Origin: Streptomyces sp. NBRC 110035
Lineage (GTDB): Bacteria; Actinomycetota; Actinomycetes; Streptomycetales; Streptomycetaceae
Assembly: GCF_000829695.1 (NCBI RefSeq)
Contig: NZ_BBNN01000038.1
Location: 46,239-110,238, forward strand
Length of the DNA stretch: 64,000 nt
Direction: 5' to 3'
Below the pieces are notes generated by a model, which was not told where the DNA came from, made no database searches, and worked only from the letters and a program-made list of their open reading frames with translations. Positions 18,517-26,055 of the stretch are shown piece by piece. Position 1 is the stretch's first letter, and every line of letters begins with the position of its first letter. Both the position numbers and the translations under genes were made by a program.

Positions 18517-19626
18517 TCAGACGGGGCCCGGGGCCGCGAGCACGTCCGGGATCCCGACCGGCTGCAGCAGCCACCCGAAGTCGCCGAGTCCGCCCGGCGC
18601 GACGAGTTCGGCGGCCTCCGAGGCGGCCGCCAGGGCCCGCACGTAGCCGGCGGGGTCGGTGGACGCGAGGGTGAGCGGTGGACGCGAGCCGGTGAGACCC
18701 AGGGCGCGCAGGGCGGCCCGCTGCGGGAGCAGGCGTGCGCCGGGGAGCGCGCAGGCCGCCGCGCAGGCGTCCAGGGCGACATGCGCGGTGATGTCGCACG
18801 ACCCGTCCGGCACGGGTGTCGTCTCCCGCCCTTCCCGGAATCCCGTCAGCGTCCCGAACGGCGGGCGCGCGTCCGCCGTGTGCGCGTAGTCCACGGCGGC
18901 GGCGAGCCCGCGCGCGAGCACCCCGACCGCCGACGCCCAGGCCAGGTCCCGGGGCAGTCCGATCTCCGCCCGCAGCCCCACTTCGCTCGCGGCCTCGGCG
19001 GCGGTCTCCGGGGCGGCCTCCCCGTCCGCCACGGCCTCCTCGCCGCCCCCCGCGGATCGTTCGGCCGTCAGCGGCCACCACCGGGCGAGCCACTCCGCCT
19101 CCGGGCCCGTGACCGGCGGCCCGAGCCGCTCCGTTCCGTCGTCGGCCACCAGGACCAGGTGCAAGACGCCCGCCGGGCCGACCTCGGCGACCTCCAGCGG
19201 CACGTTGTCCAGCCACTCGTTGGCGAACAGCAGCCCCGTGATCCGCTCCGGTGGCTCGGCCCGCCACTCGATCCGCCGGTCGAGACCGCTGGGACGGCCG
19301 GCGAGTTCGACGGCGTACGGACGCGTGCGTGCCGCCACGTCGGCGGGCAGTGCGGCGAGCACACCGGTGGCGAGTTCGCCCCGGCCCGCCGCCATGTCCA
19401 CGAAATCGAGCACCGCGGGCCGGCCCAGCGCCTCGTCGACCCGGCACAGCAGACGCGCCACGGCCCCCGCGAACAACGGGGAGGCGTGCACCGACGTACG
19501 GAAGTGCCCGGCGGGGCCCTCCGGCCTGCGGTAGAAGCCGTCCGGCCCGTACAGAGCCGCCCGGGTCGCCGCCCGCCACCCGCGCGGGCCGCCGTGTGCC
19601 CCCGCCTCCGCCGTCGCCGTCGTCAT
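18517..19626 (-). CDS. SAM-dependent methyltransferase, MidA/NDUFAF7 (DUF185) family
   Basis: The 369-residue protein fits the DUF185 family: an N-terminal ALYGPDGFYRR motif resembling the family's YY.....G.GDF start, a Rossmann motif LDFVDMAAGRGELATGVL in place of the usual ELGPGRG, LLFANEWLDNVPLE, and a late GWLLQPVGIP. Human NDUFAF7 symmetrically dimethylates an arginine of NDUFS2, the NuoD homologue. Here the gene ends 110 bases from the convergent nuoD2 stop. A Glu/Ala-rich insert lies near residues 190-215. There is no signal peptide. The ATG at 19626 has TAACCT six bases upstream, so it is likely leaderless. The enzymatic target is an inference. Confidence 0.8.
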   Translation of the reverse strand: MTTATAEAGAHGGPRGWRAATRAALYGPDGFYRRPEGPAGHFRTSVHASPLFAGAVARLLCRVDEALGRPAVLDFVDMAAGRGELATGVLAALPADVAARTRPYAVELAGRPSGLDRRIEWRAEPPERITGLLFANEWLDNVPLEVAEVGPAGVLHLVLVADDGTERLGPPVTGPEAEWLARWWPLTAERSAGGGEEAVADGEAAPETAAEAASEVGLRAEIGLPRDLAWASAVGVLARGLAAAVDYAHTADARPPFGTLTGFREGRETTPVPDGSCDITAHVALDACAAACALPGARLLPQRAALRALGLTGSRPPLTLASTDPAGYVRALAAASEAAELVAPGGLGDFGWLLQPVGIPDVLAAPGPV

Positions 19627-19632
19627 CGGCCC

Positions 19633-19638
19633 AGGTTA
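19633..19638 (-). promoter_or_regulatory. -10 element, probable leaderless methyltransferase promoter
   Basis: TAACCT on the minus strand, six bases before the ATG at 19626. Confidence 0.5.
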
Positions 19639-19731
19639 CGTGCGAGGCCGTGCCGGGCCTCCACCTTGCGGAGTACGTGTGCGGACCGGGGATCGACCCT
19701 CCGGTTGACCCCTGCACGCATGTGGCTTCCC

Positions 19732-19737
19732 TACGCT
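19732..19737 (+). promoter_or_regulatory. -10 element, probable leaderless kinase promoter
   Basis: TACGCT lies seven bases before GTG 19745. A TTGACC further upstream is 21 bases from it, too far for a standard -35 element. Confidence 0.45.
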
Positions 19738-19744
19738 GGGTCAC

Positions 19745-20947
19745 GTGCAGCGCCTCTACGATTTTCTCCGCAGACACCCGGCATGGGTCGACGGCTTCTG
19801 GGCCCTCGTCCTGTTCGGGATTTCGGTGGTCGGCGGATCGGCCGTGGAGGAGGCCGAGGGGACCGCTCCGGCGGCCGTGACCGTGCCGGTCATGCTGCTG
19901 CTGTCGCTGGTCGTCGCGCTGCGCCGCCGGATGCCGGAGCGGATGCTGGTCCTGGCCGTCGTGGTGGGCGTCCTCCAGGTGGTCCTGGACATGGCGCCGG
20001 TGCCGGCCGACTTCGCAATGCTGGTGATCGCCTACACGGTCGCGGCCGTCGGGGCCCGCTGGGCGTCCCGTCTCGCGCTGGGCGCCGGTCTGTGCGCGGC
20101 GCCGGTCGCGCAGGCACGCTGGCCGCTCGACGACGTGAGCGTGGCGGGCAACATCGCCATGGTGATATTCCAGACCGTGCCCTTCGTCCTCGCCTGGGTG
20201 CTCGGTGACTCCATACGCACCCGGCGTGCCTACTTCGCCCAGCTCGAGGAGCGCGCCGCGCGGCTCGAGAAGGAGCGCGAGGCTCAGGCGAAGGTCGCGG
20301 TCGCCGCCGAACGCGCCCGCATCGCGCGCGAACTGCACGACGTCGTCGCGCACAACGTGTCGGTGATGGTGGTGCAGGCCGACGGCGCCGCCTACGTCCT
20401 CGACGCGGCCCCCGACCAGGCGAAGAAGGCCCTGGAGACGATCTCCTCCACCGGCCGCCAGGCACTGGCCGAGATGCGCCGCCTGCTCGGCGTGCTGCGC
20501 ACCGGTGAGCACCAGGAGGCCGGGGAGTACGTACCGCAGCCCGACGTGCGGCAGATCGAGGACCTCGTCGAGCAGTGCCGGGGGTCCGGACTGCCGGTGG
20601 ACTTCAAAATCGAGGGCACCCCGCGTCCGCTGCCCAGCGGCCTCGAACTCACCGCCTACCGCATCGTGCAGGAGGCGCTCACCAACACCCGTAAGCACGG
20701 GGGGCCCAACACGGGCGCCAGCGTGCGCCTGGTGTACTTCGACGACGGCCTCGGCCTGCTCGTCGAGGACGACGGCAAGGGCGCCCCGCACGAGCTGTAC
20801 GAGGAGGGCGGGTTCGACGGCCAGGGCCACGGTCTGATCGGCATGCGCGAGCGGGTCGGTATGGTCGGCGGCACCCTGGACGCGGGTCCGCGGCCCGGCG
20901 GAGGATTCCGGATCAGTGTCCTGTTGCCCCTCAAACCCGTTCATTGA
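19745..20947 (+). CDS. NarL/DesK-type sensor histidine kinase
   Basis: The 400-residue kinase has four to five membrane segments in residues 15-155 with very short external loops, then a coiled linker (QLEERAARLEKEREAQ). The HisKA_3 dimerisation domain carries H198 in IARELHDVVAHNVSVMVV, and a HATPase_c domain shows IVQEALTNTRKHGG, VEDDGKG and GHGLIGMRERVGMVGG. Such kinases autophosphorylate and pass phosphate to the LuxR-type regulator encoded next. The signal is not evident; the compact membrane domain suggests sensing within the membrane. A GTG start lies seven bases after a TACGCT hexamer. The stop codon lies inside the first copy of an ATTGACACCTG repeat. Confidence 0.9.
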   Translation: MQRLYDFLRRHPAWVDGFWALVLFGISVVGGSAVEEAEGTAPAAVTVPVMLLLSLVVALRRRMPERMLVLAVVVGVLQVVLDMAPVPADFAMLVIAYTVAAVGARWASRLALGAGLCAAPVAQARWPLDDVSVAGNIAMVIFQTVPFVLAWVLGDSIRTRRAYFAQLEERAARLEKEREAQAKVAVAAERARIARELHDVVAHNVSVMVVQADGAAYVLDAAPDQAKKALETISSTGRQALAEMRRLLGVLRTGEHQEAGEYVPQPDVRQIEDLVEQCRGSGLPVDFKIEGTPRPLPSGLELTAYRIVQEALTNTRKHGGPNTGASVRLVYFDDGLGLLVEDDGKGAPHELYEEGGFDGQGHGLIGMRERVGMVGGTLDAGPRPGGGFRISVLLPLKPVH

Positions 20948-20984
20948 CACCTGAACGCTTGCGCACGCCCTTTATTGACACCTG
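20943..20984 (+). repeat. Direct repeat ATTGACACCTG, 31 bp apart
   Basis: Two identical 11-base copies start at 20943 and 20974, three helical turns apart, between the kinase stop and the regulator start. The spacing would suit a dimeric regulator bound to one face of the DNA. TTGACA within them also matches a -35 element. Confidence 0.5.
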
Positions 20985-21013
20985 TAACACCTTCTGAGAC
21001 GGAAGAGGCCCCG

Positions 21014-21685
21014 ATGGCGATCCGCGTGATGCTCGTCGACGACCAGGTGCTGCTGCGCACCGGGTTCCGGATGGTGCTCGACGCCCAGCCGGACATGGAG
21101 GTCGTGGCGGAGGCGGGCGACGGCGTGGAGGCCCTCCAGGTGCTGCGGTCCACCGCCGTCGACGTGGTGCTCATGGACGTCCGGATGCCGAAGCTGGACG
21201 GGGTGGAGACCACCCGCCGGATCTGCGCGGACACCGACCCGCCGAAGGTGCTGATCCTGACCACCTTCGACCTCGACGAGTACGCCTTCTCCGGCCTGAA
21301 GGCGGGAGCCTGCGGCTTCATGCTCAAGGACGTGCCGCCCGGCGAACTGCTCACCGCGATCCGCGCGGTGCACAGCGGCGACGCCGTGGTCGCCCCGTCC
21401 ACCACCCGCCGGCTCCTGGACCGCTTCGCCCCCATGCTGCCGAGCACCACCGAGCAGCCCCAGCACAAGGAGCTGGAGCGGCTCACCGGGCGGGAACGGG
21501 AGGTCATGGTGCTGGTCGCGCAGGGCCTGTCCAACGGTGAGATCGCGGCCCGCCTGGTGCTGTCGGAGGCGACCGTGAAGACCCACGTGGGCCGCATCCT
21601 GACCAAGCTGGGACTGCGGGACCGGGTGCAGGTGGTGGTCCTCGCCTACGAGACGGGACTGGTCCGGGCCGGCGGGCAGGACTGA
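21014..21685 (+). CDS. LuxR/NarL-family response regulator
   Basis: The receiver domain (residues 1-120) has the acidic pocket VDDQ, the phospho-acceptor D55 in VLMDVRMPKLDG and the lysine in GFMLKDVPP. The C-terminal LuxR helix-turn-helix (about 155-215) reads LTGREREVMVLVAQGLSNGEIA and LSEATVKTHVGRILTKLGLRDRV. The 223-residue protein is the partner of the preceding kinase, 66 bases away. AGAGG lies five bases before ATG 21014, which is preferred over an in-frame TTG at 20975. Target genes are unknown; the repeats just upstream are candidate binding sites. Confidence 0.92.
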   Translation: MAIRVMLVDDQVLLRTGFRMVLDAQPDMEVVAEAGDGVEALQVLRSTAVDVVLMDVRMPKLDGVETTRRICADTDPPKVLILTTFDLDEYAFSGLKAGACGFMLKDVPPGELLTAIRAVHSGDAVVAPSTTRRLLDRFAPMLPSTTEQPQHKELERLTGREREVMVLVAQGLSNGEIAARLVLSEATVKTHVGRILTKLGLRDRVQVVVLAYETGLVRAGGQD

Positions 21686-21734
21686 CCCTGCGCACCGGGC
21701 CGACCGGGAGTCCCCGCGTCGGTAGGGGCTGCGC

Positions 21735-22416
21735 ATGCTGCTGTGGATCAACGGCCCCTTCGGGGGCGGCAGGACGCAGACCGTGTACGAGGTGCGGCGT
21801 CGTCTCCCGGGCAGTGTCGTCTGCGATCCGGAGCACGCCGGATTCGGGCTGCGCCGCATGCTGCCGCCAGAACTGCGGGGGGACTTCCGGGAACCGGCCT
21901 CCTGGCGGCAGGGTGTCGTCGAGGTCCTCGACCTCGCGCCGACCCGGCACGACGGCGTCGTGATCGCGCCCATGACGGTCACGGACTCCCGCTGCTTCGC
22001 CGCGACCGTCGGCCGGCTGCGCGAACGCGGCCACGAAGTCCACCACTTCACCCTCCTCGACGAACGGGAGACGGTGCTGAGGCGGCTGCGTGGACGCGGC
22101 CTCGGGCGCCTCCTGCGCCGCGCCGTCGGAAAGAAAGCGGACCCGAGCCGGGACGGTTGGGCCGTGGACCGGCTCGACCACTGTCCGGAGCGGCTCGTCG
22201 GGCCGAAGTTCACCGAGCATCTGTGGACGGACCACACGACCGTCCCGAAGACGGCGGACCGCATCGCCGTACTGGCCGGGCTGGAGCCGTCCCCCCACCA
22301 CCACGGGGGGGCGGCTCCGGACCCGGCTGCGGCAGGCGCGTGTCGGCATCCGGCACATCCGCTTCGACCGAGGCACCGTCGTACACGGACCGGCCGCGGC
22401 CGACCGGGGACGCTGA
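21735..22416 (+). CDS. TmrB-like P-loop ATP-binding protein, probably frameshifted near its end
   Basis: The N-terminal half closely follows the tunicamycin-resistance protein TmrB: MLLWINGPFGGGRTQTVYEV (P-loop GPFGGGRT with Arg in place of the usual Lys), CDPEHAGFGLRRMLP, VIAPMTVTD and EVHHFTLLDERETVLRRLRGR. After LAGLEPSPHHHGG the frame runs on for hundreds of codons through a gene on the other strand, which is not credible. In the next frame, RLRTRLRQARVGIRHIRFDR matches the expected TmrB-type C-terminus and stops at 22416. The switch is at a run of seven G at about 22304-22310; six G would restore the frame. AGGGG lies seven bases before the ATG. A resistance role is inferred only. Confidence 0.65.
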
Positions 22417-22460
22417 AGGGGGCCGACGCCCCTACGACGGGTTCCCGGCCCCTCACGTCC

Positions 22461-23924
22461 TCACGTCCTCACGGCTTCGTCAGCCGTCAGCCGTCGCGCG
22501 AAGTCCGAGGCCGCGGCCCGCACGTCGTCGGCCGTCCACTCCAGGGCCGCGGCCCGCACGTACACCTCCGTGGACGACAGGCCCGGCCCCTTCGGGTCCC
22601 AGTGGTTGGCGAACAGGACGGTTCCCGTCTCCTCGGCCGCCCGGATCGCCGCCTCCGCGACGACACCGGCGTCGTACGGCAGCCAGACCTGGAAGTCGTG
22701 GGTGTGCGGCACCTCGGGGTGGACGCGGGACCAGGGCAGTCCTCCCGCCTCCAGGCCCTCGCGCAGCGCGGCGGCCACCACGCGCGCGTGGGTGACGTAC
22801 TCGGGCAGCCGGGGCAGCTCCCGCTCCAGGCCGATCAGCGCCGACAGCGCGGTCGGGAACTGCTGGAAGACGTTGCCGCCGTACCGGTGCCGCCAGGCCT
22901 TCGCCTCCTCGGCCAGCGTCGCCGGACCGGCGAGCGCCGCGCCGCCGAAGCCGTCGAGGGACTTGTAGAACGACACGTAGACGCTGTCCGCCAGGGCGGC
23001 GATCTCCTCCAGTGGACGGCCGAAGTGCGTCGTGCACTCCCACAGCCGGGCCCCGTCGAAGTGGACCACGGCCTCGCGTTCCCGCGCGGCGTCCACCACC
23101 TCGGTCAGCTCCTCCCAGGTGGGCAGGACGAAACCGGCGTCCCGGAGGGGAAGTTCCAGCATCAGCGCGCCGAAGGGCTCGTCGAAGTCCCGCACCTCGG
23201 CGGCGGTCGGCATCCGGGGCTCGCTGGTCACCCGCACCGGACGCAGGCCGCCGACCCGGCTGAACGCGTTCCGTTCATGGACCTCGGGGTGGCTGAGCCC
23301 GTGCAGCGCGACCACGGGGCTGCCGCTGAGGCCCGCCCAGCAGCGCAGGGCCACCTGCTGGGCCATTGTTCCGGTCGGGAAGAACGCGGCTGCCTCGGTG
23401 CCCAGAAGCCCGGCGACCCGTTCCTCCAGCGCCTCGACGACGCCGCCGCCGTAGAGGTCGGCCGCCTCGTCCAGGTCGTACACGCTGCCCGCCGCCTCCA
23501 GCAGGGCCAGCCGCTCCCGGAGCGGCCCGAGGAAACCGAGGCGCGCGAGCACGCGCGGGGCGCTGCGCCAGGCGGCGATCCGCCGCTCCCGGAGCTTTTG
23601 ACCCGGTTCCCGTTCTGTCTCCCGGTCCGGGTCCGGGCTCGGACCCGGTCCCGCTCCCGCTCCTGGTCCTGGTCCCGCTCCTGGTCCTGGTCCCGCTCCC
23701 GCTCCTGGTCCTGGTCCCGCTCCTGGTCCCGGTCCTGGTCCCGGTCCTGGTCCCGCTCCTGGTCCCGGTCCTGGTCCCGGTCCTGGTCCCGGTCCTGGTC
23801 CCGCTCCTGGTCCCGGTCCTGGTCCCGGTCCCGGTCCTGGTCCCGCTCCTGGTCCCGGTCCCGGGCCTGGCCCGGTCCGCCGTCCGTCCTGTGCCGCGGT
23901 GCGGTTCTCCGCCGTATCGCCCAT
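22461..23924 (-). CDS. Threonine aldolase/beta-eliminating lyase-like PLP enzyme with Gly-Pro repeat N-terminus
   Basis: The catalytic part (about residues 110-487) resembles low-specificity threonine aldolases: LYGGGVVEALEERVAGLLG, FFPTGTMAQQVAL, HFDGARLWE with the Asp and Arg that contact the cofactor, and SVYVSFYKSLDGFGGAALAG with the putative PLP lysine. These enzymes split L-threonine to glycine and acetaldehyde. The N-terminus is unusual: after MGDTAENRTAAQDGRRT come about 75 residues of only Gly, Pro and Ala. No start codon exists inside or just after the repeat, so the repeat must be translated if the ATG at 23924 is right. The gene is convergent with the TmrB-like gene, ending 44 bases from it. 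Confidence 0.8.
   Translation of the reverse strand: MGDTAENRTAAQDGRRTGPGPGPGPGAGPGPGPGPGPGPGAGPGPGPGPGPGPGPGAGPGPGPGPGPGAGPGPGAGAGPGPGAGPGPGAGAGPGPSPDPDRETEREPGQKLRERRIAAWRSAPRVLARLGFLGPLRERLALLEAAGSVYDLDEAADLYGGGVVEALEERVAGLLGTEAAAFFPTGTMAQQVALRCWAGLSGSPVVALHGLSHPEVHERNAFSRVGGLRPVRVTSEPRMPTAAEVRDFDEPFGALMLELPLRDAGFVLPTWEELTEVVDAAREREAVVHFDGARLWECTTHFGRPLEEIAALADSVYVSFYKSLDGFGGAALAGPATLAEEAKAWRHRYGGNVFQQFPTALSALIGLERELPRLPEYVTHARVVAAALREGLEAGGLPWSRVHPEVPHTHDFQVWLPYDAGVVAEAAIRAAEETGTVLFANHWDPKGPGLSSTEVYVRAAALEWTADDVRAAASDFARRLTADEAVRT
23641..23877. repeat. Hexanucleotide array encoding (Gly-Pro/Ala)n
   Basis: About 40 copies of 6-bp units GGTCCT, GGTCCC, GCTCCT or GCTCCC run through the 5' end of the aldolase-like gene. 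Every unit is six bases, so copy-number change never alters the frame. Confidence 0.9.
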
Positions 23925-24103
23925 GCCCGGGATCATCCCGCGTACGGGTGGGCCCGGGCACCCGGGTTTTCCCCGCGGAACCCACACCCTGTGGACACGT
24001 GCCGTGGACACGTGTGCGCCCGGGAGCCGCCCGCGTTTCGCGTTAACATGACGAGAAATCGTCCGGTACCCCGAGCGGACTGGAACGGGAAGGCCGTCGC
24101 CGC

Positions 24104-25063
24104 GTGAACACAAGCCCACAGCCGGATCCCAGGGACCGCCCCGCGCGGCTCAGCGTCGGTGTGGTCGGCGCCGGGCGCGTCGGCCCCGCCCTGGCCGCGT
24201 CCCTGCGGCTCGCCGGCCACCGTCCGGTGGCCGTGTCCGCCGTCTCCGCCGCCTCCCGAGGGCGCGCCGGGCAACTGCTCCCCGACGTGCCGGTGGTCGC
24301 GCCCGCCGAGGTGCTGGAGCGGGCCGAACTGGTGCTGCTGACCGTCCCGGACGACGCGCTGCCGGGGCTGGTGGCCGGGCTCGCCGAGACGGGTGCGGTA
24401 CGGCCGGGCCAGCTCCTCGTGCACACCTCCGGCCGGTACGGCGCGAAGGTGCTGGACCCCGCCCTGCGGGCCGGCGCGCTGCCGCTGGCCCTGCACCCGG
24501 CGATGACGTTCACCGGCACCCCCGTCGACGTGCAGCGGCTCGCCGGATGCTCCTTCGGCGTCACCGCGCCGGAGGAACTGCGGCTGGCCGCCGAGGCCCT
24601 GGTGATCGAGATGGGCGGCGAACCGGAGTGGATCGCCGAGGAGAGCCGCCCGCTCTACCACGCGGCCCTCGCCCTGGGCGCCAACCATCTGGTCACCCTG
24701 GTCGCCCAGTCCCTGGAGCTGCTGCGCACCGCCGGGGTCGGGGCCCCCGACCGGATGCTCGGCCCGCTGCTCGGCGCCGCCCTGGACAACGCCCTGCGCT
24801 CCGGCGACGCGGCCCTCACCGGCCCCGTCGCGCGCGGTGACGCCGGCACCGTCTCCGCCCATGTCACCGAGCTGCGCCGGCACGCCCCGCAGACCGTCGC
24901 CGGCTATCTGGCGATGGCCCGCGCGACCGCCGACCGCGCCCTCGCCCACGGCCTGCTGAAGCCGGAACTCGCCGAGGACCTCCTCGAGGTACTCGCCGAC
25001 GGGACCACGGGCACCACCGGCGAAACGGGCACCACCGGCGACGGCGAAGGGAACCCCCGATGA
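24104..25063 (+). CDS. Rossmann-like DUF2520 oxidoreductase (possible ketopantoate reductase-like)
   Basis: The 319-residue protein begins with a dinucleotide-binding motif (VGVVGAGRVGPALAASLRLAGH), then ELVLLTVPDDAL and VHTSGRYGAKVLDPALRAGALPLALHPAMTF. The C-terminal helical DUF2520 part includes ALALGANHLVTLVAQSLELL. It resembles NADP-dependent hydroxy-acid and ProC-like reductases. Its ATGA overlap with panC makes a role in pantoate supply plausible: pantothenate synthesis needs a ketopantoate reductase, and no panE is in the window. This is inference. The GTG start has GGGAAGG ten bases upstream. The C-terminal tail carries a Gly-Thr repeat. Confidence 0.75.
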   Translation: MNTSPQPDPRDRPARLSVGVVGAGRVGPALAASLRLAGHRPVAVSAVSAASRGRAGQLLPDVPVVAPAEVLERAELVLLTVPDDALPGLVAGLAETGAVRPGQLLVHTSGRYGAKVLDPALRAGALPLALHPAMTFTGTPVDVQRLAGCSFGVTAPEELRLAAEALVIEMGGEPEWIAEESRPLYHAALALGANHLVTLVAQSLELLRTAGVGAPDRMLGPLLGAALDNALRSGDAALTGPVARGDAGTVSAHVTELRRHAPQTVAGYLAMARATADRALAHGLLKPELAEDLLEVLADGTTGTTGETGTTGDGEGNPR

Positions 25064-26055
25064 CCACCACCCTGCTGCGCACCACCGACGACCTGCACGC
25101 ACGCGCGCGCACGGGCCGCCGCGCCGTCGTGATGACCATGGGCGCCCTGCACGAGGGCCACGCCACCCTGATCCGCGCCGCGCGCGACCTCGCGGGCCCC
25201 GCGGGCGAGGTCGTGGTCACCGTCTTCGTCAACCCGCTGCAGTTCGGCGAGGGCGAGGACCTCGACCGGTACCCGCGCACCCTGGACGCCGACCTCGGGC
25301 TCGCCGGGCAGGCGGGCGCGGACGTGGTCTTCGCCCCGTCGGCCGACGAGGTCTATCCGGGCGGCGAGCCCCAGGTCCGGGTCAACGCCGGCCCCATGGG
25401 CGCACGTCTGGAGGGCGCCGCCCGCCCGGGTCACTTCGACGGCATGCTCACCGTCGTCGCCAAACTGCTGCACCTCACCCGTCCCGACGTCGCCCTGTAC
25501 GGCCAGAAGGACGCCCAGCAGCTCGCGCTGATCCGTCGCATGGTGCGTGACCTGGACTTCGGCGTCGACATCGTCGGCGTCCCCACCGTCCGCGAGGCCG
25601 ACGGGCTGGCCCTCTCCAGCCGCAACCGCTACCTCTCCGCCACGGAGCGGCGCACCGCGCTCGCCCTGTCCGGAGCCCTGTTCGCCGGACGGGCCCGGCA
25701 CGCCGCGCAGGAGGCGCTGCACGCGCGGGCCCGCGAAGTGCCCGCCACGCGTGCGCGCGCCGAGGCGCTGAGCGCGCTCGGGGAGTCCCGCGCGGCGGCC
25801 GACGCACACGCCGTCGCCACGGCCGGCGGCCCCGGCGCCGTCCGCGCCGCAGCCCGCCAGGTCCTCGACGCGGCCGCCCGCTTCACCCCGCCGCTCACCC
25901 TGGACTACCTGGCTCTGGTCGACCCCTCGGACTTCACCGAGATCGGCGACGGCTTCACCGGCGAGGCCGTCCTCGCCGTGGCCGCCCGGGTCGGCACGAC
26001 CCGCCTGATCGACAACATCCCCCTGACCTTCGGCACCCTCGGAGCCGCCTCGTGA
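25060..26055 (+). CDS. panC: Pantothenate synthetase
   Basis: PanC joins pantoate and beta-alanine with ATP to make pantothenate, the CoA precursor. The signatures are VVMTMGALHEGHATLIR (HIGH-like), VTVFVNPLQFGEGEDLDRYPRT, YGQKDAQQLALIRRMVRDL and LALSSRNRYLS. The protein has 331 residues, somewhat longer than E. coli PanC (283), with an Ala/Arg-rich insert around residues 205-265. It overlaps the upstream DUF2520 gene by ATGA and the downstream nadB by GTGA, so translation is coupled along the operon. Confidence 0.95.
   Translation: MTTTLLRTTDDLHARARTGRRAVVMTMGALHEGHATLIRAARDLAGPAGEVVVTVFVNPLQFGEGEDLDRYPRTLDADLGLAGQAGADVVFAPSADEVYPGGEPQVRVNAGPMGARLEGAARPGHFDGMLTVVAKLLHLTRPDVALYGQKDAQQLALIRRMVRDLDFGVDIVGVPTVREADGLALSSRNRYLSATERRTALALSGALFAGRARHAAQEALHARAREVPATRARAEALSALGESRAAADAHAVATAGGPGAVRAAARQVLDAAARFTPPLTLDYLALVDPSDFTEIGDGFTGEAVLAVAARVGTTRLIDNIPLTFGTLGAAS

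Noticed and set aside
23641..23877. The repeat array as a CRISPR
   Set aside because: Units are six bases with no spacers and code for Gly-Pro; no cas gene is present.
22417..24107. Long C-terminal extension of the TmrB-like frame, including Arg-Ser-Trp repeats
   Set aside because: It is antisense to the aldolase-like gene and reads through its hexanucleotide array; a frameshift explains the open frame better.
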